From: Arthrobacter sp. cf158
GTDB lineage: Bacteria; Actinomycetota; Actinomycetes; Actinomycetales; Micrococcaceae
Assembly (NCBI RefSeq): GCF_900106835.1
Contig: NZ_FNNR01000002.1
Span: forward strand, 496,001 to 560,000
Reading direction: 5' to 3'
Length of the DNA: 64,000 nucleotides
In this document: positions 33,082 through 41,736 of the stretch, in pieces
Layout of the letters: each line of letters opens with the position of its first letter
Position numbering within the stretch: the stretch's first letter is position 1
Made by a program: the position numbers and the translations under genes
Notes under the pieces: generated by a model
What the model saw: only the letters and a program-made list of their open reading frames with translations
Database searches by the model: none
What the model was told of the DNA's origin: nothing

Positions 33082-34248
33082 ATGATCTTCCTCGACGCTG
33101 CCGCGACCACTCCGGTCCGCCGCGAGGCACTTGAGGCCATGTGGCCCTACTTGAGTGGCGAGTTTGGTAACCCTTCCAGCCACCACAGCCTTGGCGAGGC
33201 CGCCGCAGCCGCGCTCGCAGAGGCGCGTTCCGGCGTCGCGAAAGTCCTTAATTGCCGCGCCGGCGAGGTGACCTTTACCTCGGGTGGCTCTGAGGCAGAC
33301 AACCTTGCCGTCAAAGGCATAGCCCTTGCCCGGCAGGCGACTGATCCGTCGCTGAACCGCCTGGTCATCAGCGCAATCGAGCATCCCGCTGTGGAAGAGT
33401 CTGCCCGCTACCTGGAGCGGGTCCATGGCTTTGCCGTGGATGTGGTGCCGGTGGACCGCGACGGCCTGGTCTCCGCGGACGACCTTCGGGACATGCTGCG
33501 GGCCGGGACTGCGCTGGTCAGCATCATGTATGCCAACAATGAGATCGGAACTGTTCAACCAGTGGCCCACCTTGCCGCTGTTTGCCGGGAGTACGGAGTG
33601 CCCTTCCATACTGACGCGGTGCAGGCCGCGGGGTGGCTCCCCGTGGACGTCAAAGCGTTGGGCGTGGATGCATTGAGTCTCTCCGGACACAAGCTCGGAG
33701 CGCCCAAAGGATCTGGCGTGCTGTTTACCAAGGGCCGTTTGCGGGTGGAGCCCTTGGTTCACGGCGGCGGACAGGAACGCGGAAGGCGTTCCGGCACCGA
33801 AAATGTGGCCGGAGCTGTCGCATTGTCCACGGCGTTGGCAATGTCCCACGCCGAGCAGCCGGACCAGGCGGCGCGGGTTTCGGGTCTTCGGGATCGGTTC
33901 ATCGGCCACATCCTGGCCACCGTGCCCGATGCCATGCTGACCGGACACCCCAGCCTGCGACTTCCATCAGTAGCTTCCTTCTGCTTCCCGGGAACAAGCG
34001 GCGAATCGGTGCTGCTTGAGCTTGAACGGCTGGGCGTCGTGTGCTCCAGCGGTTCGGCCTGCGCGGCTGGTTCCGATGCTCCTTCGCCCGTACTGGTAGC
34101 CCTCGGCCTGGCGACGGAAACCGCTCAGACCGCCGTGCGGTTCAGCTTCCCGTCGACTGTCACCGGGGCCGAACTCGAGCAAGCCGCCGCGGCCGTGGAA
34201 GCCGCCGTCGGGCGTGTCCGTAACCTGGCATCTCCACAGCCGAACTGA
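33082..34248 (+). CDS. cysteine desulfurase (NifS/IscS-like)
   Basis: A 388-residue PLP-dependent class V aminotransferase. The PLP Lys is K204 in LSLSGHKLGAPKG and the catalytic Cys is C327 in SSGSACAAGS. It sits 14 nt after nadC as the last gene of the NAD operon. It probably supplies sulfur for the [4Fe-4S] cluster of NadA, as inferred for NAD-operon desulfurases elsewhere; a general IscS role or tRNA thiolation is also possible. Length is normal. The stop abuts the convergent GtrA gene. Confidence 0.9.
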   Translation: MIFLDAAATTPVRREALEAMWPYLSGEFGNPSSHHSLGEAAAAALAEARSGVAKVLNCRAGEVTFTSGGSEADNLAVKGIALARQATDPSLNRLVISAIEHPAVEESARYLERVHGFAVDVVPVDRDGLVSADDLRDMLRAGTALVSIMYANNEIGTVQPVAHLAAVCREYGVPFHTDAVQAAGWLPVDVKALGVDALSLSGHKLGAPKGSGVLFTKGRLRVEPLVHGGGQERGRRSGTENVAGAVALSTALAMSHAEQPDQAARVSGLRDRFIGHILATVPDAMLTGHPSLRLPSVASFCFPGTSGESVLLELERLGVVCSSGSACAAGSDAPSPVLVALGLATETAQTAVRFSFPSTVTGAELEQAAAAVEAAVGRVRNLASPQPN

Positions 34249-34734
34249 CTACACGTGCCGGGCGCGACGGAAGATCCAGTGCCGCAGCAACGTGAACCGT
34301 ACGGCGGTGGCAACAAATCCTGAAAGCGTAGTGGTCCAGAGTTCTTCAGTGACCGTAGCTTCCGGGCGTAAGAGGTGGAGCACAGCCAGGGAGCCCCCGG
34401 TGATGATCAACGCAATGGCGATGACTATCACCCCACTCAGATGGTCCTGGGCGCGTTTCTTCTTGCCCGTGATTTTGAAGGTCAGCCGACGGTTCAGCGC
34501 GGTGTTCATCAGCGATGTCACTATCAGGGCCACCGCGTTGGCCAGTTGCGGATCAATCCATGGGCGCAGCAGCGCGTAGATGGCCAGCGAACTCGCCGTG
34601 CACACAACGCCGACGCCAGTGAAGCGCAGTAATTGGCGCACCATAGGATATTTCAGGGGCCCGCGATGCCGTTTCTTGGGTGGCTTTTGTGCGGGAGAAG
34701 GGCGTAGCTCAGTGGCCTCCGCAGCGATCTCCAT
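34249..34734 (-). CDS. GtrA-family membrane protein
   Basis: A 161-residue protein with four predicted membrane segments and the GtrA pattern RQLLRFTGVGVVCTASSLAIY, then NRRLTFK. GtrA proteins are proposed to flip or help transfer polyprenyl-phosphate sugars in cell-surface glycosylation. The first 30 residues are a Lys/Arg/Pro-rich cytosolic tail. No glycosyltransferase lies beside it, so its pathway is not shown by context. No Shine-Dalgarno precedes the ATG, so the start is less certain than usual. Confidence 0.82.
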   Translation of the reverse strand: MEIAAEATELRPSPAQKPPKKRHRGPLKYPMVRQLLRFTGVGVVCTASSLAIYALLRPWIDPQLANAVALIVTSLMNTALNRRLTFKITGKKKRAQDHLSGVIVIAIALIITGGSLAVLHLLRPEATVTEELWTTTLSGFVATAVRFTLLRHWIFRRARHV

Positions 34735-34752
34735 GAGGTTAAGCCTGACACA

Positions 34753-35646
34753 CTATGCGGGATGTTCCTCCCAGGAGGCGCCGGTGACGGGGTTGTGCAG
34801 CTCGCCGATGCCCTCCACACGGCACACCACGGTGTCGCCGGGCTGGATGCGCGCGCACTCCGCCGGGAATCCGGTGAGCACCAGGTCGCCGGGTTGCAGG
34901 GTCATGAAGGAGGTGAGGTAAACGAGGATCTCTTCCACTTTCCAGCCGAGGTCCGCGGAACTGGCAGCCTTCAGTTCAGTGCCATTGTGGATGATCCCGA
35001 TGGAGAGGTCTGAGTGGTCCAGCTCCGTGACAATCCACGGACCCGCGGGTGTGAAAGTGTCCTGGCTCTTGGCGCTGATCCAGAGCTCGTCGGTCTTTTG
35101 CAGGTCTCGCGCTGAGACATCATTGCCGATGGTGTAGCCCAGGATGGCGGACCGCGCTGTTTCGAGGGTCAGGTTCCGCGAAGCAACCCCGACGACGACG
35201 GTCAGTTCAGCCTCCGGGTCCACGTAACCCACCGTGGGGCTGAGCTGGATCGCCTCGCCCGGGCCGATCACGCTGGACGCCGCTTTGTGGAACGCCTGGG
35301 GTGGCAGGTCGCGGCCCGGTTGGCCCGTGTTGTGGGCCATGCCGAACACGTTGGCCGGAACTGACGGGGCCAGGAAAGTAAACGCGTCCTCGCTGACAAC
35401 AGCGCCACGTTCCCATCCAAGCCGGGCTGGGCTGTTCACGTTGGCCCTTGATGCCGGGAAGGGCGAGTCGATGACGGTCCACTGCATGCCTTCGGCGGAA
35501 TCGAACACGGATGCGTCATTGGCCACGAAGTATTGCTCGTCCAGTGACTGGTCAGTGAAAGACGTGTCCGGGGAGGACTGGCCTGCGGATGGCGGGCCGT
35601 CGAGGGGCCGGACACGGGCAATGCGACGGGGGAGGCGTGAAGTCAT
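34753..35646 (-). CDS. fumarylacetoacetate hydrolase-family protein
   Basis: A 297-residue FAH-family protein with the C-terminal catalytic domain. The pattern ILGYTIGNDVSARDLQ and the acidic metal site around PEAELTVVVG are characteristic, and VLTGFPAECARIQPGD matches the family end. The family includes 2-keto acid hydratases, isomerases and acylpyruvases, so the reaction cannot be named. TAGGAT (35653-35658) ends 6 nt before the ATG with no Shine-Dalgarno, suggesting a leaderless transcript. It stands alone. Confidence 0.82.
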   Translation of the reverse strand: MTSRLPRRIARVRPLDGPPSAGQSSPDTSFTDQSLDEQYFVANDASVFDSAEGMQWTVIDSPFPASRANVNSPARLGWERGAVVSEDAFTFLAPSVPANVFGMAHNTGQPGRDLPPQAFHKAASSVIGPGEAIQLSPTVGYVDPEAELTVVVGVASRNLTLETARSAILGYTIGNDVSARDLQKTDELWISAKSQDTFTPAGPWIVTELDHSDLSIGIIHNGTELKAASSADLGWKVEEILVYLTSFMTLQPGDLVLTGFPAECARIQPGDTVVCRVEGIGELHNPVTGASWEEHPA

Positions 35647-35652
35647 GAAGAC

Positions 35653-35658
35653 ATCCTA
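35653..35658 (-). promoter_or_regulatory. -10 box of the FAH-family gene (leaderless)
   Basis: On the minus strand TAGGAT is followed by GTCTTC and then the ATG at 35646, placing the transcription start at the first codon. Confidence 0.45.
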
Positions 35659-35758
35659 CGTCCCCTCAGTTGTCATCAGTGCGTTGGCGGCCAGCTTTAC
35701 GCCCCGCGACGACACGCGACCTCGCGGAGGTCAACCCGTCGCGCGGCCCCACAACGCG

Positions 35759-36328
35759 TCAGGCGAGAGGCGCAGAGCCGAAAGCCACGCTGAAACGGTC
35801 GCACCACAGAACTACGGAGGTCAGGCCTGAGAGATCGGTGCCGGCAGGGATGACGTAATTGTGATTGCCATGCGTGGCCTTGACCGCTCCGAGATCTACG
35901 TATCGTCCGGAGCGGTACTTGAACCAGTCGCCGCCGGCTTCGAGGCTGCTGAGCCACACCTTGACGTCCGGGCCATCGCTGCTGGCCAGGTTCTCAAGCC
36001 GAAGCAAGTGACCGCCATCGGGCAGCTCCAGGACCAGTGCGGTTCCGGATGTTGCGTGCTCCTGTGATTCGAAAGTACCCGAGCTGACCACCACCGGTTC
36101 CTGGGACACGGGACGTGGACCGTTGGCCGCAGAGGACGATGGTACGGAATGTGGTGTCCCGCTCACGGAAGCCCCCACAGCAGGCAGGGCCTCGTTGATG
36201 CTGCTGGAAGTGAAGATCCGCCACGGCTGAAACAGTGCGGCTCCTGCCAGCACCGCGCAAACGACCGCTGCACCGGCGATCGCGGCGAGTGTCGTGTGGG
36301 CCCGGATCAACCTCCGGAAACGGTTCAT
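35759..36328 (-). CDS. DM13-domain membrane-anchored protein
   Basis: A 189-residue protein with one N-terminal membrane segment (about residues 13-32), a Ser/Pro-rich linker and a C-terminal domain resembling DM13. Visible family patterns are SGTFESQEHATSGTALVLEL, GPDVKVWLS and the conserved single Cys in VVLWCDRFSVAFG. DM13 is suggested to take part in redox reactions outside the cell. TAACGT (36335-36340) ends 6 nt before the ATG, giving leaderless geometry. It is divergent from the ArsB/SLC13 permease. Confidence 0.78.
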   Translation of the reverse strand: MNRFRRLIRAHTTLAAIAGAAVVCAVLAGAALFQPWRIFTSSSINEALPAVGASVSGTPHSVPSSSAANGPRPVSQEPVVVSSGTFESQEHATSGTALVLELPDGGHLLRLENLASSDGPDVKVWLSSLEAGGDWFKYRSGRYVDLGAVKATHGNHNYVIPAGTDLSGLTSVVLWCDRFSVAFGSAPLA

Positions 36329-36334
36329 GGTCCA

Positions 36335-36438
36335 ACGTTAGGCTTCAACACAGCACCGTGGGGGCGTCATTGCTTACAGTACGATGACATGCCGTTGACC
36401 GTGCCCCGGAGCTGGAACACAGGGCCCGGGCTTAGAAT
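36335..36438. promoter_or_regulatory. divergent leaderless promoters (DM13 gene and ArsB/SLC13 gene)
   Basis: The minus-strand -10 box TAACGT lies at 36335-36340 and the plus-strand -10 box TAGAAT at 36433-36438. They end 6 and 7 nt before their respective start codons. No Shine-Dalgarno is present for either gene. Confidence 0.45.
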
Positions 36439-36445
36439 CCGTTTC

Positions 36446-37642
36446 ATGCGTCTGGCGATCATCGGCTTGGTCCTTCTCGTGGCAGGTGGGGTCACCGTCG
36501 CCACGGGTGTCCTGCCATGGCAGGAAGTCGCGGTCCTGATAGACCGGGTGGCGCCCATCCTGGGCTTTGTGGTTGCCATGACAGTGGTGACCGAGCTGGT
36601 GAGCGAGGCGGGTGCCTTCCAATGGATTGCCCGGCATCTGCGCGGGTGGGGACGCGGACGCAGCGTCCTGCTGTGGCTACTCGTGGCACTGTTCGCCACC
36701 TTGAGTACCATCTTTCTGTCCTTGGATACGACGGCGGTGCTCCTCACCCCGGTGGTGGTCACGGTGGCCCGCCAGGCTGGCTTGCCCGTCCTGCCCTTTG
36801 CTTTGACGACTGTGTGGCTGGCGAACACGGCAAGCCTTTTGCTTCCCATCTCCAATCTGACCAACCTTTTGGCGCAGCACAATCTGGGAGGCATCAGTCC
36901 TGCCCAGTTCGCCCAGCTCATGTGGGCGCCGTCCCTGGCCGCCGTCCTGGTGCCTTTGGCATGTGTCGCTGTGGTGTTCCGGCGCGATCTGCGGAAGACC
37001 TATGCCAGGGACTCCACGCGTCCCGTCCACAGCCCTTCGGCAAGTCCGGCCGCGGACGGGGTCCTGTTGCTGGTCAGTGCGATTGTCCTGTTGTTGCTGT
37101 TGCCGGCTTTGGTATCCGGAGTGGCCATCTGGATTCCCGCCGCAGCGGCCGCGGCCATCCTGGCCGTGGCCTTTGCCGTCCGTCGGCCCAAGGTGCTCAC
37201 AGTGACCTTGATTCCGTGGTCCTTGCTGCTGTTCACCTGCGGCCTCTTCCTGGTGGTTGAGGCCACCCAATACCTCGGGGCCTCCGTGGTGCTGGGAGAG
37301 GTGGCAGGCCAGGGCGATGGGTTCTTTGAACTGCTGCGGTTGGCCATGACAGGAGCCCTGGGCTCCAACGTCGTCAATAACCTGCCCGCCTACTTGCTGG
37401 CCGAACCACTGGCCGGGACATCCCAAAGAATGGCTGCACTGCTGGTTGGCGTCAACGCGGGCCCACTGATCACGCCGTGGGCATCACTGGCCACCCTGTT
37501 GTGGCATGACCGCCTGGTGCGGATGAATGTGCTGATCAAGTGGAAGGGGTACGCCGTCTTGGGCTTGATCGTGGCCCCGCTGACCATACTGGCTGCCATC
37601 GCGGCGCTCACCGTTGTGGGGCCTGGCGGGTTGTTTGGCTAG
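36446..37642 (+). CDS. ArsB/SLC13-type ion permease
   Basis: A 398-residue membrane protein of the ion transporter superfamily, with about eleven hydrophobic segments. The pattern STIFLSLDTTAVLLTPVVV and the later ANTASLLLPISNLTNLLA match ArsB-like proteins, and GSNVVNNLPAYLLAEPL is the second repeat. Arsenite, anion or dicarboxylate transport is possible; no arsenic-resistance genes are adjacent, so arsenite export is not supported by context. The ATG at 36446 is preferred over one at 36389 because TAGAAT ends 7 nt before it. Its 3' end overlaps the convergent DUF1684 gene by 4 nt. Confidence 0.82.
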   Translation: MRLAIIGLVLLVAGGVTVATGVLPWQEVAVLIDRVAPILGFVVAMTVVTELVSEAGAFQWIARHLRGWGRGRSVLLWLLVALFATLSTIFLSLDTTAVLLTPVVVTVARQAGLPVLPFALTTVWLANTASLLLPISNLTNLLAQHNLGGISPAQFAQLMWAPSLAAVLVPLACVAVVFRRDLRKTYARDSTRPVHSPSASPAADGVLLLVSAIVLLLLLPALVSGVAIWIPAAAAAAILAVAFAVRRPKVLTVTLIPWSLLLFTCGLFLVVEATQYLGASVVLGEVAGQGDGFFELLRLAMTGALGSNVVNNLPAYLLAEPLAGTSQRMAALLVGVNAGPLITPWASLATLLWHDRLVRMNVLIKWKGYAVLGLIVAPLTILAAIAALTVVGPGGLFG

Positions 37643-38307
37643 CCCAGGTACATTTCGCCGACGGGAACCTCACTGGCCAGGCGATTGGCTGGTCCTGCCA
37701 GTGGGCATGCCCAAGCTTCGTTGTAGGCGCACGACGGGTTGTAGGCGAAGTTGAAGTCCAGAATGAATTCCTGTTCCGCCGACGAGCCCCTGGTCCCGTG
37801 GAATGAGCCCTTCACCGTGTCCAGGAGATACCGCCCGGCTCCGTAGCTTCCGCCGGTTTTCCCGGCCGTGGCGTCGCGGAAGGGTACGAAGATGCCGCCC
37901 CCGTAGCTCCGCAGTCGCCAGGCAGCCAACGAGCCAAGACCGGGCAACTCAAAAGTGCCGATTCTGACAAACGGCACCACACCGTCGGTGCCTGTCTCAA
38001 CATTCATTTCCTGCCCCGCACCTTCGGGGGACAATGCGGCGTACCTGCGGAAACCGGGATCGTACTCGGCGGTGCGCAGTCCGGTGAATGAAGCCTTCAC
38101 TTCGGGTGTCAGTGCTGAGGCTGGATGCGTGGCGAACATCAGATCGCGTTCCTGCCGCCAAAACACGTGGGCGTCGAACGGATTGGTGGCCGCAAGCTGA
38201 CGCACTTTGTCGTAGAGGGCGAACGTCCGCAAGCGCCAGTCAGCTATTTCCACTGCGGACATTGGGGGGACACTGTCCTCTAATTCGTCGTGCTGATCGG
38301 GAGCCAT
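37639..38307 (-). CDS. DUF1684-family protein
   Basis: A 222-residue cytoplasmic protein of the DUF1684 family. Diagnostic patterns are the GGGIFVPFRDATAGKTGGSYG stretch split around residue 140, GAGRYLLDTVKG, and DFNFAYNPSCAYNEAWACPL with two Cys. Function is unknown; the conserved His/Asp/Cys pattern suggests an enzyme or metal site but that is not shown. TAGGCT (38314-38319) ends 6 nt before the ATG. It shares a 54-bp intergenic region with a divergent lipoprotein gene. Confidence 0.85.
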   Translation of the reverse strand: MAPDQHDELEDSVPPMSAVEIADWRLRTFALYDKVRQLAATNPFDAHVFWRQERDLMFATHPASALTPEVKASFTGLRTAEYDPGFRRYAALSPEGAGQEMNVETGTDGVVPFVRIGTFELPGLGSLAAWRLRSYGGGIFVPFRDATAGKTGGSYGAGRYLLDTVKGSFHGTRGSSAEQEFILDFNFAYNPSCAYNEAWACPLAGPANRLASEVPVGEMYLG

Positions 38308-38313
38308 ACCTTC

Positions 38314-38355
38314 AGCCTAGTCCTGTGCGTGTCGCGGCAACGCCGCCACTAGGCT
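38314..38355. promoter_or_regulatory. overlapping divergent leaderless promoters with identical -10 boxes
   Basis: TAGGCT is the -10 box on the minus strand (38314-38319) and also on the plus strand (38350-38355). Each ends 6 nt before its ATG. The whole gap is 54 bp, so the two -35 regions must overlap and the promoters should compete or be co-regulated. Confidence 0.5.
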
Positions 38356-38361
38356 GTGCTC

Positions 38362-39207
38362 ATGAACCCGCACCGCATTCCAAGGAGGCTGGCCGCGTCG
38401 GCACTGGCGGTATCCCTGCTGACGGCGACTGCCGCATGCTCCACGGAAAACAAGGGCCCGCAAGTCAGTTCCACTGCCACCTCGCGTCCGAATACGTCGG
38501 AGTCAGGCACGGCGACTCCAACAGAAGGCACGACGACGGCACCCGGTTCACCGTCGGTGTCGCCAGGGTCCAGCGGGACGGCTTCTCCAACGGATTCAGC
38601 TGAGGTAAGCCCGACTCCGGCGGCCACGGCGGTGTCGTGGAAGACATACACCGATGCGGCCAAGTCTGTGAGTTTTGACTTGCCCAAGGAGTGGATTGCA
38701 CAGTCGGTAGCTCCGGAGGCGGGCTCTTTGCCCGGCGCGCTGAAAGTCGAAGTCAAGGATGGAGAGGGACGCTACGTAGCCACGCTGCAGACTGGCCTGC
38801 CACCTGCTGTGCCGGCTGCCTGCCCAGCAGGACAAGGGCGGCCATACGTGGTGATCAGCAGCGTACCCTTGGATGTTCCGCACTCCGACGGCCCGGACAC
38901 CATAGATCCCAGGGTGGTTTTTCGTGTTATTCAGGGCTATAAGTTTTTCGGCTCCTACGGAATCACCAATGTGGTGGCCGGTGCTGACGGGCAATCCTGC
39001 GAACTTCGGAACCGGGTGCTCGGGCCCGCCAACAAGGGGGATTACTCGTTCGGGGACGTCCCGGCTGTCCATGCCTTCGCCGCTGATGAGAAGGTGGCAC
39101 CGGCCAAAGCATTCGACACTCTGGACCTGGCCGCCAAGTACGCAGTCCATGGCTCTGAGTTCGCCAATGTCCAGCGGATGCTACTGTCTCTGAAGGTCAA
39201 TTTGTAG
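38362..39207 (+). CDS. putative lipoprotein of unknown function
   Basis: A 281-residue secreted lipoprotein. The signal peptide ends at TATAAC with C26 as the lipidated residue, followed by about 55 residues of Ser/Thr/Pro/Gly linker. The mature domain contains SFDLPKEWIAQSVAPEAGS, a pattern also seen in small secreted actinobacterial proteins, but I do not recognise a specific family. The ATG at 38362 follows TAGGCT by 6 nt and has no Shine-Dalgarno, so it is probably leaderless. After the TAG stop the same frame stays open into the next gene. Confidence 0.75.
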   Translation: MNPHRIPRRLAASALAVSLLTATAACSTENKGPQVSSTATSRPNTSESGTATPTEGTTTAPGSPSVSPGSSGTASPTDSAEVSPTPAATAVSWKTYTDAAKSVSFDLPKEWIAQSVAPEAGSLPGALKVEVKDGEGRYVATLQTGLPPAVPAACPAGQGRPYVVISSVPLDVPHSDGPDTIDPRVVFRVIQGYKFFGSYGITNVVAGADGQSCELRNRVLGPANKGDYSFGDVPAVHAFAADEKVAPAKAFDTLDLAAKYAVHGSEFANVQRMLLSLKVNL

Positions 39208-39276
39208 TCCTGCGATTGGCTGATCCACGCAACGGCGGCATTGGGGCTGCCCGCCGCAACCCACCCCGGAGATCAA

Positions 39277-40083
39277 TTGGAACGCAACGTTGCTGCCACG
39301 CTCGTTTTCAAGACCGCAGCCAACACCAAGGTAGCGATGGCAATAGCCGTGGCCCGGAACTCCGGCTACGAGTCATTGACGGAGACCCTGTCCATCACTT
39401 CGGCTGGAGGAGATGTTCCGTTCGCCGAACTTAGCGACCACCACGGCGGACGCTTCCAGTACATGGAGTTCAGCGAACCGAGCGAAGTGTCGGTGGAGTA
39501 CCGCGCCACCGTCCACGGCTTTGGCGTGCCTGATGAATCCTCTCCCATGGAGCTGATCCGTTACGTCCGTCCCAGCAGGTATGCCGAGTCCGACCGGCTG
39601 CTGCCCACGTCCTATGCCGAATTCGGTGGCCTGCAGGGAGCCGAACTGCTCCACGCTGTCCGCACCTGGGTCAACGGTGAGCTCCGCTACGTCAGCGGAT
39701 CCTCGCGAGGTACCGACGGCGCCGTGGAAACGCTGCTTCACCGGAAGGGCGTATGCCGGGATTTTGCCCACCTCGCCATCGCCCTGTTGAGGGCAAAAGA
39801 TGTTCCCGCCCGACTCGCCGCGGTCTACGCTCCAGGCTTGAGTCCCATGGATTTCCACGCCGTGGCGGAAGCTCACATTGACGGTGCCTGGCACATCATC
39901 GATCCCACTGGACTGGCGCCACGGGAATCCATGCTCCGCATTACGGCGGGTCGTGATTCCTCGGACACGGCGTTCCTGTCCACCGTGGGAGGCAGCCTTT
40001 CCCTCAAGACACTCAAAGTGAGTGCATCGATCAACGGGGAGCTCCCGGTGGAGGACCTCCGGGAGCTCATCAGCCTGCGTTAG
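39277..40083 (+). CDS. transglutaminase-like family protein
   Basis: A 268-residue protein with a transglutaminase-like cysteine protease domain. The catalytic Cys is in HRKGVCRDFAHLAIALLRA, the His in LSPMDFHAVAEAHIDG and the Asp in WHIIDPTGLAPR. The N-terminal part is the beta-rich bacterial transglutaminase N-domain. A TTG start at 39277 is chosen because CGGAGA lies 6 nt upstream and the N-domain begins there; the TTG at 39241 is the alternative. It may be co-transcribed with the lipoprotein upstream. The 3' end overlaps the convergent MarR gene by 4 nt. Peptide or isopeptide hydrolysis is the likely role. Confidence 0.85.
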   Translation: MERNVAATLVFKTAANTKVAMAIAVARNSGYESLTETLSITSAGGDVPFAELSDHHGGRFQYMEFSEPSEVSVEYRATVHGFGVPDESSPMELIRYVRPSRYAESDRLLPTSYAEFGGLQGAELLHAVRTWVNGELRYVSGSSRGTDGAVETLLHRKGVCRDFAHLAIALLRAKDVPARLAAVYAPGLSPMDFHAVAEAHIDGAWHIIDPTGLAPRESMLRITAGRDSSDTAFLSTVGGSLSLKTLKVSASINGELPVEDLRELISLR

Positions 40084-40541
40084 TGTCCAGCCACGGAGGC
40101 CCGGAGCTTTTCGGTCAGGCGCAACAGCTCCCGCTGTTCGTCTGCGGTGAGTGCTGGTGCCACCAAGTGGGCGATGTCGCGAACGTGTTCGCGGCCGATC
40201 GTCTTTTGCAGTTCACTGCCGGCCTCGGTGAGTGACAGCAGGACCCCACGGCCGTCGTCGGGCGCTGTAGTCCGTTCCACCAAACCGCGCTTCTCCAAGC
40301 GGTCCACCAGCCGGCTCAGGCTGGACTGGCTCAACAGCACTTTGTCGTTGATTTCGTTGAGGCGCAGCTGGCCGGAGGGGCACCGGGACAGGGTGAACAG
40401 GACGTCATACTCCTTGACGGGGAGATTCTTGAACGCGGGTCCGGATTGGAGCTTCCGCATCACCGCCACCTGGGAGCGGAACAACGACTCCCAGGTTTCG
40501 GCGGCGAGGCGGACGGCGGACGACGCCGAGGGGCCGGACAT
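40080..40541 (-). CDS. MarR-family transcriptional regulator
   Basis: A 153-residue winged-helix regulator. The recognition and wing regions read RLNEINDKVLLSQSSLSRLV, DRLEKRGLVERTTAPDDGRG and VLLSLTEAGSEL, all standard for MarR proteins. Its start overlaps the stop of the LLM oxidoreductase gene by one base (TGATG), so both come from one transcript. It most likely represses that operon; a palindrome upstream of the oxidoreductase is a possible site. Confidence 0.88.
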   Translation of the reverse strand: MSGPSASSAVRLAAETWESLFRSQVAVMRKLQSGPAFKNLPVKEYDVLFTLSRCPSGQLRLNEINDKVLLSQSSLSRLVDRLEKRGLVERTTAPDDGRGVLLSLTEAGSELQKTIGREHVRDIAHLVAPALTADEQRELLRLTEKLRASVAGH

Positions 40542-41665
40542 CAGGCGTCCTGCCCCGCGGCCCCGGCGGCTGCGGATTCGCTGACCCTGGCCTCCAGCGC
40601 TGCGGCAACGCGGGAAGCGTGGGTGGGAGCGTCGGGTACATGGGCCGGCTTCATGGCAGCGTATTCCTTGCGGAGGACAGGAAGGACTTCCTCGCCGAAG
40701 AGGTCCAACTGCTCCAGGACGGTCTTCAATGGAAGACCAGCGTGGTCGATCAGGAACAACTGGCGCTGGTAATCGCCGAAGGCCTCGCGGAATGTGAGTG
40801 TCTTTTCGATGACTTCCTGCGGGCTGCCTACCGTCAGGGGTGTTTGGGACGTGAAGTCCTCCAGTGAAGGTCCGTGGCCGTACACCGGTGCATTGTCGAA
40901 GTAGGGGCGGAATTCCTTCACCGCGTCCTGGGAGTTTTTCCTCATGAAGAACTGGCCTCCCAGCCCGACGATTGCCTGGTCAGCCTTGCCGTGCCCGTAG
41001 TGCTCGTAGCGCTCACGGTAGAGGCCGATCAGCTGCTGGTAGTGCTCCTTGGGCCAGAAAATGTTGTTGGCGAAGAAGCCGTCGCCGTAATACGCCGCTA
41101 CTTCCGCGATCTGTGGCGTCCGGATGGAGCCGTGCCACACAAAGGGAGCGACGTCGTCGAGCGGTCGCGGCGTGGAGGTGAAGTTCTGCAGCGGCGTGCG
41201 GAACTTGCCTGACCAGTTGACGGTGTCCTCGTCCCAGAGCTTGCGGAGCAGGCTGTAGTTCTCGATCGCGAGCTCGATCCCGTCCTGGATGTTCTTGCCG
41301 AACCAGGGGTACACCGGAGCCGTGTTGCCGCGTCCCAGGACCAGGTCCACGCGACCATCGGAGAGGTGTTGGAGCATGGCGAAGTCTTCGGCAATCTTGA
41401 CCGGATCATTGGTGGTGATCAGTGTAGTGGCCGTGGAAAGTGTGATGCGCTCTGTCTGGGCGGCAATGTAGGCCAGCGTGGTGGTGGGGGAGGAGGAGAA
41501 GAAGGGCCGGTTGTGGTGCTCGCCCAAGGCGTAGACATCCATGCCGATTTCTTCGACCTTCTTGGCGATGGCAACGGAGGCCTTGATGCGTTCGTTTTCC
41601 GTGGGCGTGCGGCCCGTGGTGGGGTCAGTGGTGATGTCACTGACGCTGAATACGCCGATCTGCAT
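40541..41665 (-). CDS. LLM-class flavin-dependent monooxygenase
   Basis: A 374-residue luciferase-like flavin monooxygenase. Family patterns include EEIGMDVYALGEHHNRPFF near residue 38, LSTATTLITTNDPVKIAEDFA and GRVDLVLGRGNTAPVYPWFG. The ATG at 41665 is supported by GGAGAAAGG about 8-16 nt upstream. It is translationally coupled to the MarR gene that follows. The substrate is unknown; the pairing with MarR suggests an inducible oxidation of an aromatic or toxic compound. The C-terminal 30 residues are Ala-rich and probably disordered. Confidence 0.87.
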   Translation of the reverse strand: MQIGVFSVSDITTDPTTGRTPTENERIKASVAIAKKVEEIGMDVYALGEHHNRPFFSSSPTTTLAYIAAQTERITLSTATTLITTNDPVKIAEDFAMLQHLSDGRVDLVLGRGNTAPVYPWFGKNIQDGIELAIENYSLLRKLWDEDTVNWSGKFRTPLQNFTSTPRPLDDVAPFVWHGSIRTPQIAEVAAYYGDGFFANNIFWPKEHYQQLIGLYRERYEHYGHGKADQAIVGLGGQFFMRKNSQDAVKEFRPYFDNAPVYGHGPSLEDFTSQTPLTVGSPQEVIEKTLTFREAFGDYQRQLFLIDHAGLPLKTVLEQLDLFGEEVLPVLRKEYAAMKPAHVPDAPTHASRVAAALEARVSESAAAGAAGQDA

Positions 41666-41724
41666 GATGTGCCTTTCTCCCTGCCCGTGGTTCCGGGCTC
41701 TGTAAACAGTGTACCTCAAACTAG

Positions 41725-41736
41725 ATGCATTTGCAT
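41725..41736. promoter_or_regulatory. candidate MarR operator upstream of the LLM-marR operon
   Basis: The palindrome ATGCATTTGCAT (arms ATGCA/TGCAT) lies 60-71 bp upstream of the LLM gene start on the minus strand, in an AT-richer stretch where the operon promoter should be. Confidence 0.4.
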
